Shown: in pieces, positions 1-8,625 of the stretch
How the letters are laid out: each line of letters starts with the position of its first letter
Numbering within the stretch: the first letter of the stretch is position 1
Source: Ophiura sarsii
Lineage: Eukaryota > Echinodermata > Ophiuroidea > Amphilepidida > Ophiuridae
Assembly (NCBI GenBank): GCA_035610835.1
Contig: CM069455.1
Location: forward strand, 20,101,874-20,165,873
Direction of reading: 5' to 3'
DNA: 64,000 bases
Translations under genes and position numbers: made by a program
The notes under the pieces: generated by a model
What the model was told of the DNA's origin: nothing
What the model saw: only the letters and a program-made list of their open reading frames with translations
The model's database searches: none

Positions 1-40
1 CTCAAACACCGGATACGATTCCCCAAAAATAGATAGGGGA

Positions 41-807
41 GAGTCCGCCCACCACGTGTTTCTCATCCACATATTTTTACTCTGATAATGTGCATTATCC
101 ACAGCGTATCGGTTTTTCATGCTGTTTGGGCGGACCCCACTAGATGCTAGCGAGTCACCATTACTCAATAGTCCTAGTGATACTATAATAATTAAAGTAA
201 AATTATTTGTCATTAAAAATGTTGCATTAATCTAAAGACATCGCAGCGATGGTACTAACTTACTTTTATAGTCATTCAAAAGGTAAGGCCTTTGCCTAAC
301 ATATTATGCAGTTAAAAACTTCCCATTCCGTGTTTAGTAGGTATACCAAGAGATTTACAAAAAAATGAGCCCTGGGGCGAGTTCGCCCTATTTCGCCGGG
401 GCGAGTCCGCCCATGCCCAATTACACGCTAAGAAGGGGGCGGACTCGCCCCAACATAATAAATGGACACATGATGTGTCCATTTAATATGTTGGGGCAAA
501 ATGGCTTAATTTGTCATAGTTGTGTCTAGTTGACTTTTGATCAATTTTTACATGGAATATCTGATAGTTTCTGCAATATTTAACTTGCCAATGAAGCCGG
601 ACGAGTTTGCCCATCATGCGGGCGAACCTGCCCCGGCGTGATTAGTGTGGGGGTAAGTCCGCCCTGTTGGTTATTTTCCTTACTCCTGCTGGAACTATGT
701 GGGTATGTAGCTAAGAAACGTAGCTTTCATTTGGAAGTAGGATAGCTTTCTAACTTGTAAAATGAGTCCGCTAGGCAAGCCTGAAAATTAGAGGGCGGAC
801 TCGCCCC
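41..807. repeat. cluster of GC-rich GGGCGAGTCCGCCC-like motifs in both orientations
   Basis: Nine or so short motifs close to GGGCGAGTCCGCCC stand out from AT-rich surroundings near 41-50, 128-138, 374-388, 398-412, 435-451, 600-612, 619-634, 649-664 and 793-807. Some read GGGCGAGTCCGCCC and others the reverse complement GGGCGGACTCGCCC. Spacing is irregular, so this is an interspersed motif cluster and not a simple tandem array. No ORF is associated. Function unknown; it could be the subterminal repeats of an unrecognised transposon or a binding-site cluster. Confidence 0.6.
447..497. repeat. 24-bp near-perfect hairpin
   Basis: Arms 447-470 and 474-497 are reverse complements with one mismatch, separated by the 3-base loop TGA. 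The left arm overlaps one of the GC-rich motifs (GGACTCGCCCC). No run of T follows the stem. It may be a cruciform-forming palindrome or the fused ends of a small inverted-repeat element. Confidence 0.75.
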
Positions 808-1239
808 GCTCTCCCCTGACTAGTCAATCATGAACAAGGTACAATAGTTTTGACCACATTGTTGAAAATTGACTGACTTGATCATACTTGTAAGATCAGA
901 TAAATAAAGTGGATCTGGACATTCCACCATATGCAATTGTACAACCAAATGGTATATTAAACCAATATTGATAACATCCATTATGTTATATTTTTTTTGT
1001 TGGAATCCAATTTCCAATTGTAGCTTTGGATGTCGGTCAAATTCACATTTAATTTCCTCCTCAAAGTCTTAAATCTTGCCAATTTAATTGATATTCGCCT
1101 AAGCAACCGCGAAAGCAACGTACCGCACAATTCAATTAATATAAAAAATATTCCACGTCTCAAACGAACAGCTAATGTAGCTACAAACAGATCAGATGGG
1201 AAATAAGAATCGATTCAACGACGATTGGCTTCTTTCAAT
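808..1239. other. no recognised feature
   Basis: AT-rich sequence immediately upstream of the LINE. The short open frames here (at most 65 codons, minus strand) show no recognisable domain. I see no RNA gene or clear repeat. Confidence 0.5.
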
Positions 1240-1255
1240 AACAATTGGCCTTACA
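1240..1255 (+). repeat. 5' target-site duplication of the L1-like LINE
   Basis: The 16 bases AACAATTGGCCTTACA at 1240-1255 recur exactly at 6468-6483. They bracket the LINE and define its ends. Confidence 0.93.
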
Positions 1256-1369
1256 CTGTCCATGGAGTCGTAAACAAATTGGTTCCGTTTGCTGCCGTGG
1301 AATTTGCTGTTTTTTACCATATAGACTAGATATGAAGTCGTTATAATTCCAGTTAAATAAGCCCTTATA

Positions 1370-2218
1370 ATGCCAAGATCAAGGGGAAGGAGAACTGAGC
1401 AAGCCGAAAGCCGGAAATCAGGTGAAAAATATCGGCGAGTTTATTCTACTGATACGGCAGACGAAGAGGGTGCCGAATTCAACAGACTTAACATGGACGC
1501 TGTTGGCGTTGAGCGCAGCGGAGACCATGATGATATGAACGACATGAAAGATAAGCTTAACGCCATTATGAGTAAGTTAGACAAGTTAAGTCTTTTGGAT
1601 AGTATTGACAATAAACTGGACAAACTGGAGAACGAAATGATAACTATGAACAAGAAAGTGGAAGACCTTGAGCAGAGCCAAGAGATAATAAATGCTGAAC
1701 TTAAAGAAAAGGTGGATAAGACAGACTACAATAAGCTAGCTGCGCAAGTCGATGACCTTATAAACAGATCAAAACGTAACAATTTGGTTTTATTCAATGT
1801 ACCTGAGGGTGCAGAAGGGGAGTTGAAATGTACTGACTTCGTACGCAAGCTGTTCCGTGAGAACCTTAAAGTTACAGAAGCTATAGATATTGAGAGGGCT
1901 CACCGCACGCCAACATATATTGATAAGCCTAGAGCTAAACCCAGACCAATCATAATTGCCTTTTTAAGATTCGCACAACGACAGCAAGTTCTGCGAGCAG
2001 CTAAGAATCTAAAAGAATACCCCCTCTCTGGTGCAAAGATAATTGTAGCAGAGGATCTCAGCAAGACCTTGCAAGAAGCCAGAAAAAAACTGTGGAGAAA
2101 GAGATGGGAACTGATGCAAGAGGATTCAAGCAGGAAAGTCTTCGTAAATTTCCCCGCTACCCTACGGGTGGTGAATCCGGATGGTACTTTCTACAACAAA
2201 AAAGCGAGTGATTTCTAA
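1370..2218 (+). CDS. LINE ORF1 protein (RNA-binding nucleic-acid chaperone type)
   Basis: This 282-aa ORF begins with an ATG and ends in TAA. Seen: a basic N-terminus (MPRSRGRRTEQAESRK), a long heptad-rich coiled coil at about residues 58-130, then an RRM-like domain starting near residue 137 (NNLVLFNVPEG). The ERAHRT signature falls near 175, followed by RPIIIAFLRFAQRQQVL and a basic C-terminal domain. This order matches the L1 ORF1p / Transposase_22 family, whose members trimerise through the coiled coil, bind element RNA in cis and act as chaperones in the retrotransposition RNP. It would be translated from the same full-length transcript as ORF2, which lies 332 bp downstream in a different frame. 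No stop or frameshift is seen. Family call strong; activity inferred. Confidence 0.9.
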   Translation: MPRSRGRRTEQAESRKSGEKYRRVYSTDTADEEGAEFNRLNMDAVGVERSGDHDDMNDMKDKLNAIMSKLDKLSLLDSIDNKLDKLENEMITMNKKVEDLEQSQEIINAELKEKVDKTDYNKLAAQVDDLINRSKRNNLVLFNVPEGAEGELKCTDFVRKLFRENLKVTEAIDIERAHRTPTYIDKPRAKPRPIIIAFLRFAQRQQVLRAAKNLKEYPLSGAKIIVAEDLSKTLQEARKKLWRKRWELMQEDSSRKVFVNFPATLRVVNPDGTFYNKKASDF

Positions 2219-2550
2219 ATCAACTTTTGGTTCTTCTTTTCTTCGTGTGTCTCCACGCAAATCTTCTATGTAAATACAAATAACTGACAGTAAAGTAAGT
2301 GACTAAAGTGACTTCAAGTGATCATATTTATTTCCACGAGAGCGTACGGAACATTGGATAGGTGTCCATAAAATCCAGATATATTCCCTTGCAGAGCAGA
2401 ACTTTCATAAAACCATGGTTATGGTCTATGCAAGGAAGTTAATGTTGTTTTGTTATTATTGTGTAAAAAACTACAAGTTCTCGCTGTCTTCGTCTCTTCA
2501 TGTGATACCATCAATGGTGCTTATATTGTGTGACTCTACAAAACTCATTT

Positions 2551-5500
2551 ATGACTGATTTAAAGTTTGTGACTTTGAATGCTAAAGGGCTTCGCGATAA
2601 GAATAAGAGACATGAATGTTTCCTTTGGCTACGTGAAAAGAAGCCGGCAATAATTTTTCTACAAGAGACTCATAGTGTTTTAAATGATGTTAAATGTTGG
2701 ACAAATGAGTGGGGAGGTAAAACTCTCTGGAGCCATGGTAGAAGTAATAGCAAAGGTACTGCAATTTTATTTAATAGTTGTTTAGCCTTTTCCATTCTAA
2801 AGTATAACTGTGATCCAAATGGCCGTTTTGTTATAGCTGATATTAATGTGTCTGGTAAAATATTTACGGTATGTAATATTTATGCACCAAACGATGATTG
2901 CCCACAATTTTTTAAACAGATTGATATTATTCTTAACCAATTTAAGTGTGATTCACTCATTTTTGGTGGCGATTATAATTGTGTGCTTAATTTAATATTG
3001 GATAAAAAAGGTGGTAGAATGCAGACTAATTTTAAGGCACAGAAAGAAATTTTGGATATGATGAAGAGAAGGTGTCTGATTGATATTTGGCGGGATAATA
3101 ATCCTAACAGTAAATGTTACACATGGAGGTCAAATACAAGCCCACCAATTTTATGCCGTTTAGATTATTTTTTAATTAGCAAGACTCTTAAAGGGTGTGT
3201 TGAAAATAGTTTAATTTTAAATGGGTATAGGACTGATCACAGTATGGTTTCATTGTTGTTGAATGATAATTACGAGAAGCCTGGCAAAGGTCTATGGAAG
3301 TTAAATGTTTCTTTATTGAATGACATCGAATATGTTAATATGATAAAGGACAATATTGATATCGTTACCAATGATAATAAGGAGGCAGATCCACAGCTTT
3401 TATGGGAGACTGTCAAATGTGTCATTAGAGGAGACACTATAAGGTATTCCAAGAAAAAAGCCAGGGAGCGCAACAAAAATGAGAATGATCTTGAAAAGGA
3501 GATTAATAGACTCGAAAAATTGTATGGTCATTTCATGAATCCTCAAGACCTTGTTGTTTTGAATACCAAGAAAATGGAGTTGGAATCCATCTATGACCAT
3601 AAAGCTAAAGGTGCAATGATTAGAAGTAAAGCTAAATGGGTCGAAGATGGTGAGAAGAACTCTAGTTATTTTTTAAATCTTGAGAAGCGGAATTTTTCAA
3701 AAAAAAATGTTAGCCGGTTAAGGAATGATAGCGGTGATGTAATAACTGATAGTGATTTAATTCTTAATGAAGAAGTTGATTTTTATTCGAAGTTGTATAC
3801 AAGCAATATTGACTATAGTATAGATGAAAACATTCTTCATAAAATTGATATCACTGTAGATGACATTCCTAAAATATCAAGTGACGAGGCGAACATGTGT
3901 GAAGGTGTTATTTCGATTGGTGAATGTGTAAATGTTATTAAATCTATGCCAAATGGTAAAAGTCCAGGGTCAGATGGATACCCAATTGAGTTTTACAAAA
4001 TATTTTGGAACCAGATTAGTCCAATTTTAGTTAAGTCGTTTAATAGCGCTTTTCAATCTGGTCAGCTATCTGTAAGTCAAAGAAGAGGGGTCATAACTTT
4101 AATTCCCAAAGATGGTAAGGACGAGGAGCTGTTAAAGAATTGGAGACCTATTACACTACTCAATGTTGATTACAAAATAGCTACCAAAGTGATTGCAAAT
4201 AGATTAAAGAAGGTATTAAGCTCTGTAATTTCTAATGATCAAACAGGTTTCTTATCCAACAGGTATATTGGTGAAAATGTGCGGCTAGTTCTTGACATAA
4301 TTGAATATGCAGATGTAAACAATATGCCTGGTACCCTTTTCTTCATTGATTTTGAAAAAGCCTATGATAAATTAGAGTGGAAGTATGTTCAAAAATGCCT
4401 GGAGTACTTTGGTTTTGGTAATGAGTTGAGAAAATGGATAGGAATTTTTTATGCGCAAATTAATAGTTGTGTAATTAATAATGGTCATGTCTCCAGATAT
4501 TTTGATTTATCTCGTGGTGTGCGGCAAGGATGCCCGCTGAGTTGCTATATTTTCATTTTATGTGCAGAATTGATGGCTATTTCTATCAGAAATAACAATG
4601 ATATTAAAGGTCTACATATTGATAATGAGACTCACGTAAAAATAACCCAATTTGCAGATGACACCACAATTATTTTAGATGGTTCAAAAAAATCAATTTT
4701 GAAAGCAATTAAAGTTGTGAACAATTTTGGGTCCATATCTGGTTTACATTTAAATGTTGATAAATCTGTGTTCTTAAACATTGGTTCATTGAAGAATGAT
4801 AATGAGAATACTTTTCTTGATGAGAAGTATAAGTTTACTAAAGGTCCGATTAAATTTCTTGGTGTTATGATCTCACTTAACAGAAATGAGCTTTCTGAGC
4901 TTAATTTCGAGCCACAGTGTAAGAAATTGAGCTCCATTCTTAATATCTGGTCCCAACGTGATCTCACGCCAATTGGTAAAATAACAATTATTAAATCTTT
5001 AGCTTTGTCCCAGTTGACTTATTTGTTTTCTATTTTGCCAAATCCATCAATGAATTTTGTTAAGAAGGTTGAGAAAATCTTGTTCAAATTTATTTGGAAC
5101 GGGAAACCAGATAAAATCAAACGGGACGTACTGTACTGTAATAAAGAGAATGGTGGTCTGAAAATGACAAATATTTACCATTTTATTGATTCTCTAAATA
5201 TTGCCTGGGTTAAAAGATTTTTGAATAGTGAGAATAAAGGGAAGTGGAAAATTTTGTTTAAGAATGAATTGGCAAAAGTTGGTGGTGATTGGATATGGTC
5301 ATGTAAACCTGCTGCTCATTCTGATTTTAATTATGATAAAATTTGTATCACATTTCTAAAAGATGTTTTGAAGTCCTGGTTTAAGTTAAGAAATGCTTGT
5401 CAAGGTAATATTGATGATGTTTTATGGTATAACACATATATAAAGATTAACAAAAAAACTGTGTATTTTAAATCATGGAGCATCAAAGGTGTTAATTTTA

Positions 5501-6285
5501 TCTCTGATTTAATTCATGATAAACATTGGATGCCATATATTGACTTCAAGAAAAAGTATGACATTGATTGTAATGTTTTGAAATACTTGGGTCTGATTAA
5601 TGTGATCTCCAAACACTATAAAGGCTATCTGACAAAATGTAAACAAAGCCAGACACCCAAGGTATTGATTGACCTGGACAATGCAGTGAAAGGTAGCCAA
5701 TTTGCATATAAATTGTTGAACCAGAGTAATATCACACCTACCGCTCAGCACAAGTGGGTAGAGGAGTTTGGTAGTGTTACTGATAATAAAATCAATTGGA
5801 ATGAAGTTTACTCTTTACCTTATAAGTGCACAATTGATGCACATTCTCATTATTTCCAGTACAGATTTATTCATAGGATTCTACCAACTAATGTGTTTCT
5901 TTTTAAAATTGGTATAGTTGAGAGTGATAAATGTACTTTCTGTAAGGATGAGAAGGAGACTGTCAAACATTTAATGTGGTTGTGTGTTTCGGCTTCTTCC
6001 TTTTGGAAGGAAGTAATCAAATGGTTAAATGATTTGAAATTCCAAATTACTATTTCATATATCACTGTTTGTCTTGGGTATTATGAGGTAAACAATACCA
6101 ATTTCATTAATATGATTATCATATTGGCTAAGAAGTACATTTATAGGTGTCGAGTTCAAGAATCAAGGTTGGTTTTTACACAATTTAAAGAATGGGTCTT
6201 TTCTGTGCAAAAAGTTGAAAAACAAATTGCCATGAGTAAAGGAAAGCTGGGAGGCCATATTAAAAAATGGGAGCCTTTATTGTAA
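2551..6285 (+). CDS. LINE ORF2: APE endonuclease-reverse transcriptase polyprotein
   Basis: The first in-frame ATG is at 2551, giving 1,244 aa; a GTG-initiated form from 2530 is unlikely in a eukaryote. N-terminal endonuclease motifs are visible: LNAKGLRD near residue 10, QETH at 38-41, GGDYN at about 139-143, RLDYFLIS, and TDH at 228-230. RT motifs follow: SPGSDGYPIEFYKIFW, NWRPITLLNVDYKIATK, FIDFEKAYD (catalytic Asp near 600), RQGCPLSCYIF and QFADDTTI (FADD at 701-704). The C-terminus has a CTFC...HLMWLC zinc-finger motif near 1128-1145 (zf-RVT type). The enzyme nicks target DNA and primes cDNA synthesis on the exposed 3' end (TPRT). All catalytic motifs are present and the frame is unbroken, so the protein may be functional. 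Length is normal for L1-type ORF2. Confidence 0.93.
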   Translation: MTDLKFVTLNAKGLRDKNKRHECFLWLREKKPAIIFLQETHSVLNDVKCWTNEWGGKTLWSHGRSNSKGTAILFNSCLAFSILKYNCDPNGRFVIADINVSGKIFTVCNIYAPNDDCPQFFKQIDIILNQFKCDSLIFGGDYNCVLNLILDKKGGRMQTNFKAQKEILDMMKRRCLIDIWRDNNPNSKCYTWRSNTSPPILCRLDYFLISKTLKGCVENSLILNGYRTDHSMVSLLLNDNYEKPGKGLWKLNVSLLNDIEYVNMIKDNIDIVTNDNKEADPQLLWETVKCVIRGDTIRYSKKKARERNKNENDLEKEINRLEKLYGHFMNPQDLVVLNTKKMELESIYDHKAKGAMIRSKAKWVEDGEKNSSYFLNLEKRNFSKKNVSRLRNDSGDVITDSDLILNEEVDFYSKLYTSNIDYSIDENILHKIDITVDDIPKISSDEANMCEGVISIGECVNVIKSMPNGKSPGSDGYPIEFYKIFWNQISPILVKSFNSAFQSGQLSVSQRRGVITLIPKDGKDEELLKNWRPITLLNVDYKIATKVIANRLKKVLSSVISNDQTGFLSNRYIGENVRLVLDIIEYADVNNMPGTLFFIDFEKAYDKLEWKYVQKCLEYFGFGNELRKWIGIFYAQINSCVINNGHVSRYFDLSRGVRQGCPLSCYIFILCAELMAISIRNNNDIKGLHIDNETHVKITQFADDTTIILDGSKKSILKAIKVVNNFGSISGLHLNVDKSVFLNIGSLKNDNENTFLDEKYKFTKGPIKFLGVMISLNRNELSELNFEPQCKKLSSILNIWSQRDLTPIGKITIIKSLALSQLTYLFSILPNPSMNFVKKVEKILFKFIWNGKPDKIKRDVLYCNKENGGLKMTNIYHFIDSLNIAWVKRFLNSENKGKWKILFKNELAKVGGDWIWSCKPAAHSDFNYDKICITFLKDVLKSWFKLRNACQGNIDDVLWYNTYIKINKKTVYFKSWSIKGVNFISDLIHDKHWMPYIDFKKKYDIDCNVLKYLGLINVISKHYKGYLTKCKQSQTPKVLIDLDNAVKGSQFAYKLLNQSNITPTAQHKWVEEFGSVTDNKINWNEVYSLPYKCTIDAHSHYFQYRFIHRILPTNVFLFKIGIVESDKCTFCKDEKETVKHLMWLCVSASSFWKEVIKWLNDLKFQITISYITVCLGYYEVNNTNFINMIIILAKKYIYRCRVQESRLVFTQFKEWVFSVQKVEKQIAMSKGKLGGHIKKWEPLL

Positions 6286-6432
6286 AATAATTCTGTATTT
6301 ATTATTGAGTATTTATAGTGAATGTTGTCATTACAAAATACCGATTGATGGTGTGTGTTTTTTGTTTTGTTTTTTGTGTGTATGTACATGTACATTGTTT
6401 ATTATATTGTCTTTTTATGTTGAGAGCTTGTA

Positions 6433-6442
6433 AATAAATAAA
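6433..6442 (+). promoter_or_regulatory. overlapping AATAAA polyadenylation signals of the LINE
   Basis: AATAAATAAA lies about 25-35 bases before the element's 3' end at 6467, a usual spacing for 3' end formation. No long A-run follows. Confidence 0.6.
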
Positions 6443-6467
6443 GACCCTCACGGGCATGAAATTGAAA

Positions 6468-6483
6468 AACAATTGGCCTTACA
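6468..6483 (+). repeat. 3' target-site duplication of the L1-like LINE
   Basis: An exact copy of 1240-1255. The sequence that follows (GATTATTGCGTGAATAACC) resembles the left part of the transposon at 11952, so the LINE probably landed at or in the left terminus of copy 1. Confidence 0.93.
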
Positions 6484-6607
6484 GATTATTGCGTGAATAA
6501 CCATGGTGTAACAATGGGCGGGGTATTGCAATAATTCAATAAACGCAACGCTATGCATGTATTAGACCTATTCATGCACATGTACATGCACCCCACCCCC
6601 ATGAAGT

Positions 6608-7505
6608 AATAGCTGAGACTAATATACCTAAAGAGATAAGAAGCGCCCATTGATACCTGCCATGTGCAGCGATCCATGGTCCGATGCGACATTGTTATAG
6701 TTGATGGTTCATCGATTATCATCATTCAGTTTAATCTGTATCACGAACTCATTCTTTGAGTAGTAGCGCGCTATTTTGAATCCAGTGTTATCCACACGTG
6801 TATTACACTTTTCTTAATTTCCTGAACGCACTTTAGTATGGGATGGTGACCGACTCACAGACCTTGATATATTTCTGAAATAATATGCATTTATATCGCT
6901 AACATTATGGCATTTTAGAAGAGATATGCCAACTAAATCCTATTGGGTACATTCTTGAACATATAAACAATGTATTGTGATAACCAAATGTCATAGTTTG
7001 TATTTAGATTCATTATGAATTAAACTAAAAAAAGTGATGTTTTGAAGAACTTGTTTATGAATTAAAGTATAACATTTGTTTCTCAATTCATGTTAAATAT
7101 TAACACATTACCATGGACTTTGTTATCATAATACATTGTATATATGCCCAAGAATGTACCCAATAGGTTTTAATTGTCATATCTCTTCTGAAATGCCAAA
7201 AATATAGCGATATAAATGTATAAATGTATATTCATTTTAGAAATCTATCACGGTCTGTATGTCGGTAGCCATCCCATGCTAAAGTGCGTTCAGGTTATTT
7301 AAAAAGTGTAATAAACGTGTGGATAATACTGGATTCAAATAGCGCGCTTACTAATATAATGAGGTCGTGCTACAAATTAAACTGAATGATGATAATCGAT
7401 TGGCGATTGACTAAACACTATCCACATCGGACCTTGTGCACAGTGATGAATAGCTGTAGTACCGTGCTTCTTATCTCTTTAGGTATATTAGTCTCAGTTA
7501 ATAGT
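6608..7505. repeat. large imperfect palindrome (arms ~380 bp, roughly 80-85% identical by eye)
   Basis: The arms 6608-6990 and 7130-7505 are reverse complements across their length. Shared landmarks are GAGACTAATATACCTAAAGA, CGATTATCATCATTCAGTTT, GAACGCACTTTAG, AGAAGAGATATG and CCTATTGGGTACATTCTTG (rc for one arm). About 140 bp separates them. Only one arm (the 7255-7505 side) has a counterpart in the insert at 15185-15640, so the inverted duplication is specific to copy 1 or was lost in the other. Confidence 0.85.
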
Positions 7506-7662
7506 ACATTAGTACATTCAAATTAAAACCTCATTGAATCTGTAAGAAAATCATTCTATTAAATAAAATGAAAAGTATCTGGGATCAAAATAATATTATG
7601 ATTGAACGATATTAAAATAATCTCTACATTTATTAAATACAATAGTAACGGGAAAAACAAAA

Positions 7663-7735
7663 CATTCTCTGTGGGATTCGAACCCACGGTCTTCAGATTA
7701 TAAGTCTGAAGCTCTACCGATTGCGCTAAAGGAGC
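7663..7735 (-). tRNA. tRNA-like sequence resembling elongator tRNA-Met, anticodon loop CTTATAA (probable pseudo-tRNA)
   Basis: Read on the minus strand: TAGCGCAATCGGTAGAGC gives a good D-arm/A-box. TCAGA-CTTATAA-TCTGA gives a perfect 5-bp anticodon stem with anticodon TAT. GTGGG-TTCGAAT-CCCAC gives a perfect T-arm/B-box. Sequence outside the loop resembles metazoan elongator tRNA-Met, where the loop is CTCATAA. The acceptor stem (GCTCCTT with AGAGAAT) pairs poorly, which argues against a functional tRNA. Short T-runs follow, so Pol III transcription is conceivable. It lies inside copy 1, and a tRNA-like module sits at the matching place in the insert at 15671-15742. Confidence 0.6.
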
Positions 7736-8163
7736 ACTGAATGACAATAATAGGACAGACATGAATTCAAATGACAGTTGAACACTATCATATAAATAGG
7801 AAGTTAAAATGCTTTATATTTTTTTAACATATGTTTAACATAGGGTTCTCGTCCAAAAAAATGATTTAATGTTGTTTCAGATTATAACTGTGGTTTCATT
7901 CAAATGAATAGAATGACTTTTCGAAACATTTCTAGACATGAATTTTGTTCGTACATTTTGCTGTTTGTAGCCAATCTTTCGGTACGCGAGCTATCAACAT
8001 TGCATCATGGGGTTTATATGATGTATACGCGGAGACTCAGGTATGTAGCGAGTCATGTGACTTTTGCCCGGGGTAAACATTTGAGATAACTTTTTAAAAG
8101 CCGTTTTGATCGCGAGATGGCGCCCTGTATATCAGAGATAAAAAGGTGCTTGATGGTGAGTAT

Positions 8164-8514
8164 CTACGGTATACGAATTCGCGCATGATTTGGGATTTGG
8201 TGCGCGTGCATAGAACCTACACATTGGTTTGCACAACCATAATGTCTAAACATCTGAGCTGGAAATAAATCCCTGAAAACGTGTAGTTTGGACAGGGCAC
8301 TGTCATAGATTTTCACAGACGTAAAATCATGACCATTTTGATGTGCATGGGCCACAGGAGAAATAGCATCGCTTAGTGATTGTATTTGAAGCCAGGGTCG
8401 CGCTGGATTGAATTCGACAATTTGTGCCGCATCAAAATCATCCAAACATTTGTCATTGTCACTAAATTCAAGTTCAGAACCACTATCAGCATCATCATAA
8501 TCCGAATCCCCCAT
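8164..8514 (-). CDS. unrecognised 116-codon ORF with acidic N-terminus
   Basis: Starting from the ATG at 8514 the product begins MGDSDYDDADSGSELEFSD, an acidic serine-rich stretch. It continues through DDFDAAQIVEFNPARPWLQI to a C-terminus rich in His, Cys and Met, ending in TAG. The frame is open farther upstream to 8625, but that extension is hydrophobic and less protein-like. Acidic N-terminal leaders occur in some transposase-derived proteins, but I recognise no domain. It starts just past the apparent end of copy 1 and has no visible splice signals. It may be a transposon remnant, an exon fragment or chance. Confidence 0.25.
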   Translation of the reverse strand: MGDSDYDDADSGSELEFSDNDKCLDDFDAAQIVEFNPARPWLQIQSLSDAISPVAHAHQNGHDFTSVKIYDSALSKLHVFRDLFPAQMFRHYGCANQCVGSMHAHQIPNHARIRIP

Positions 8515-8625
8515 AATCATTATCGTCAGAATCATCGTCAAATAAGTGAGCAAAATCATCGCTTTTAATACAGAATTTAAATCGATCAATTGTAATTGAG
8601 AATAACTCAGCGGCGACCACAACAT

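Larger units (their letters stand above)
1256..6467 (+). mobile_element. full-length L1/Tx1-like LINE retrotransposon with both ORFs intact
   Basis: A 5,212-bp element bounded by a perfect 16-bp target-site duplication. It has a short 5' UTR (1256-1369), ORF1 (1370-2218), a 332-bp inter-ORF spacer (2219-2550), ORF2 (2551-6285) and a 3' UTR with overlapping AATAAA signals near 6433-6442. The ORF1 type (coiled coil plus RRM) and an ORF2 with an APE-type endonuclease, RT and C-terminal CCHC zinc finger place it in the L1/Tx1 group. No poly(A) tail is visible; the 3' end has a small CCC-TCAC-GGG stem-loop (6445-6454) before the duplication. Perfect duplication and undamaged ORFs imply recent insertion and possible activity. 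The clade needs a phylogeny to settle. Confidence 0.92.
6484..8157. mobile_element. copy 1 of a tRNA-module-carrying non-autonomous transposon family (diverged)
   Basis: About 1.7 kb lacking a convincing ORF. Segments align with the insert at 11952-16525: 7255-7505 with 15185-15640, the tRNA-like module 7663-7735 with 15671-15742, 7803-7850 with 15783-15840, and 7905-8095 with 16270-16430 (shared TTGCATCATGGGG and GTGACTTTTG). The left edge shares GTGAATAACCATG with 12024-12036. The right edge near 8120-8157 (ATGGCGCCCTG...AAGGTGCTTGATG) resembles the insert terminus at 16487-16525. The boundaries are inferred; I could not find a target-site duplication for this copy. Confidence 0.6.

Noticed and set aside
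1441..1653. Minus-strand open frames inside the LINE ORFs (here and at 3270-6395)
   Set aside because: Shadows of the coding strand with no domain.
2530..2550. Upstream GTG start for LINE ORF2
   Set aside because: Eukaryotic initiation favours the ATG at 2551, directly ahead of the endonuclease domain.
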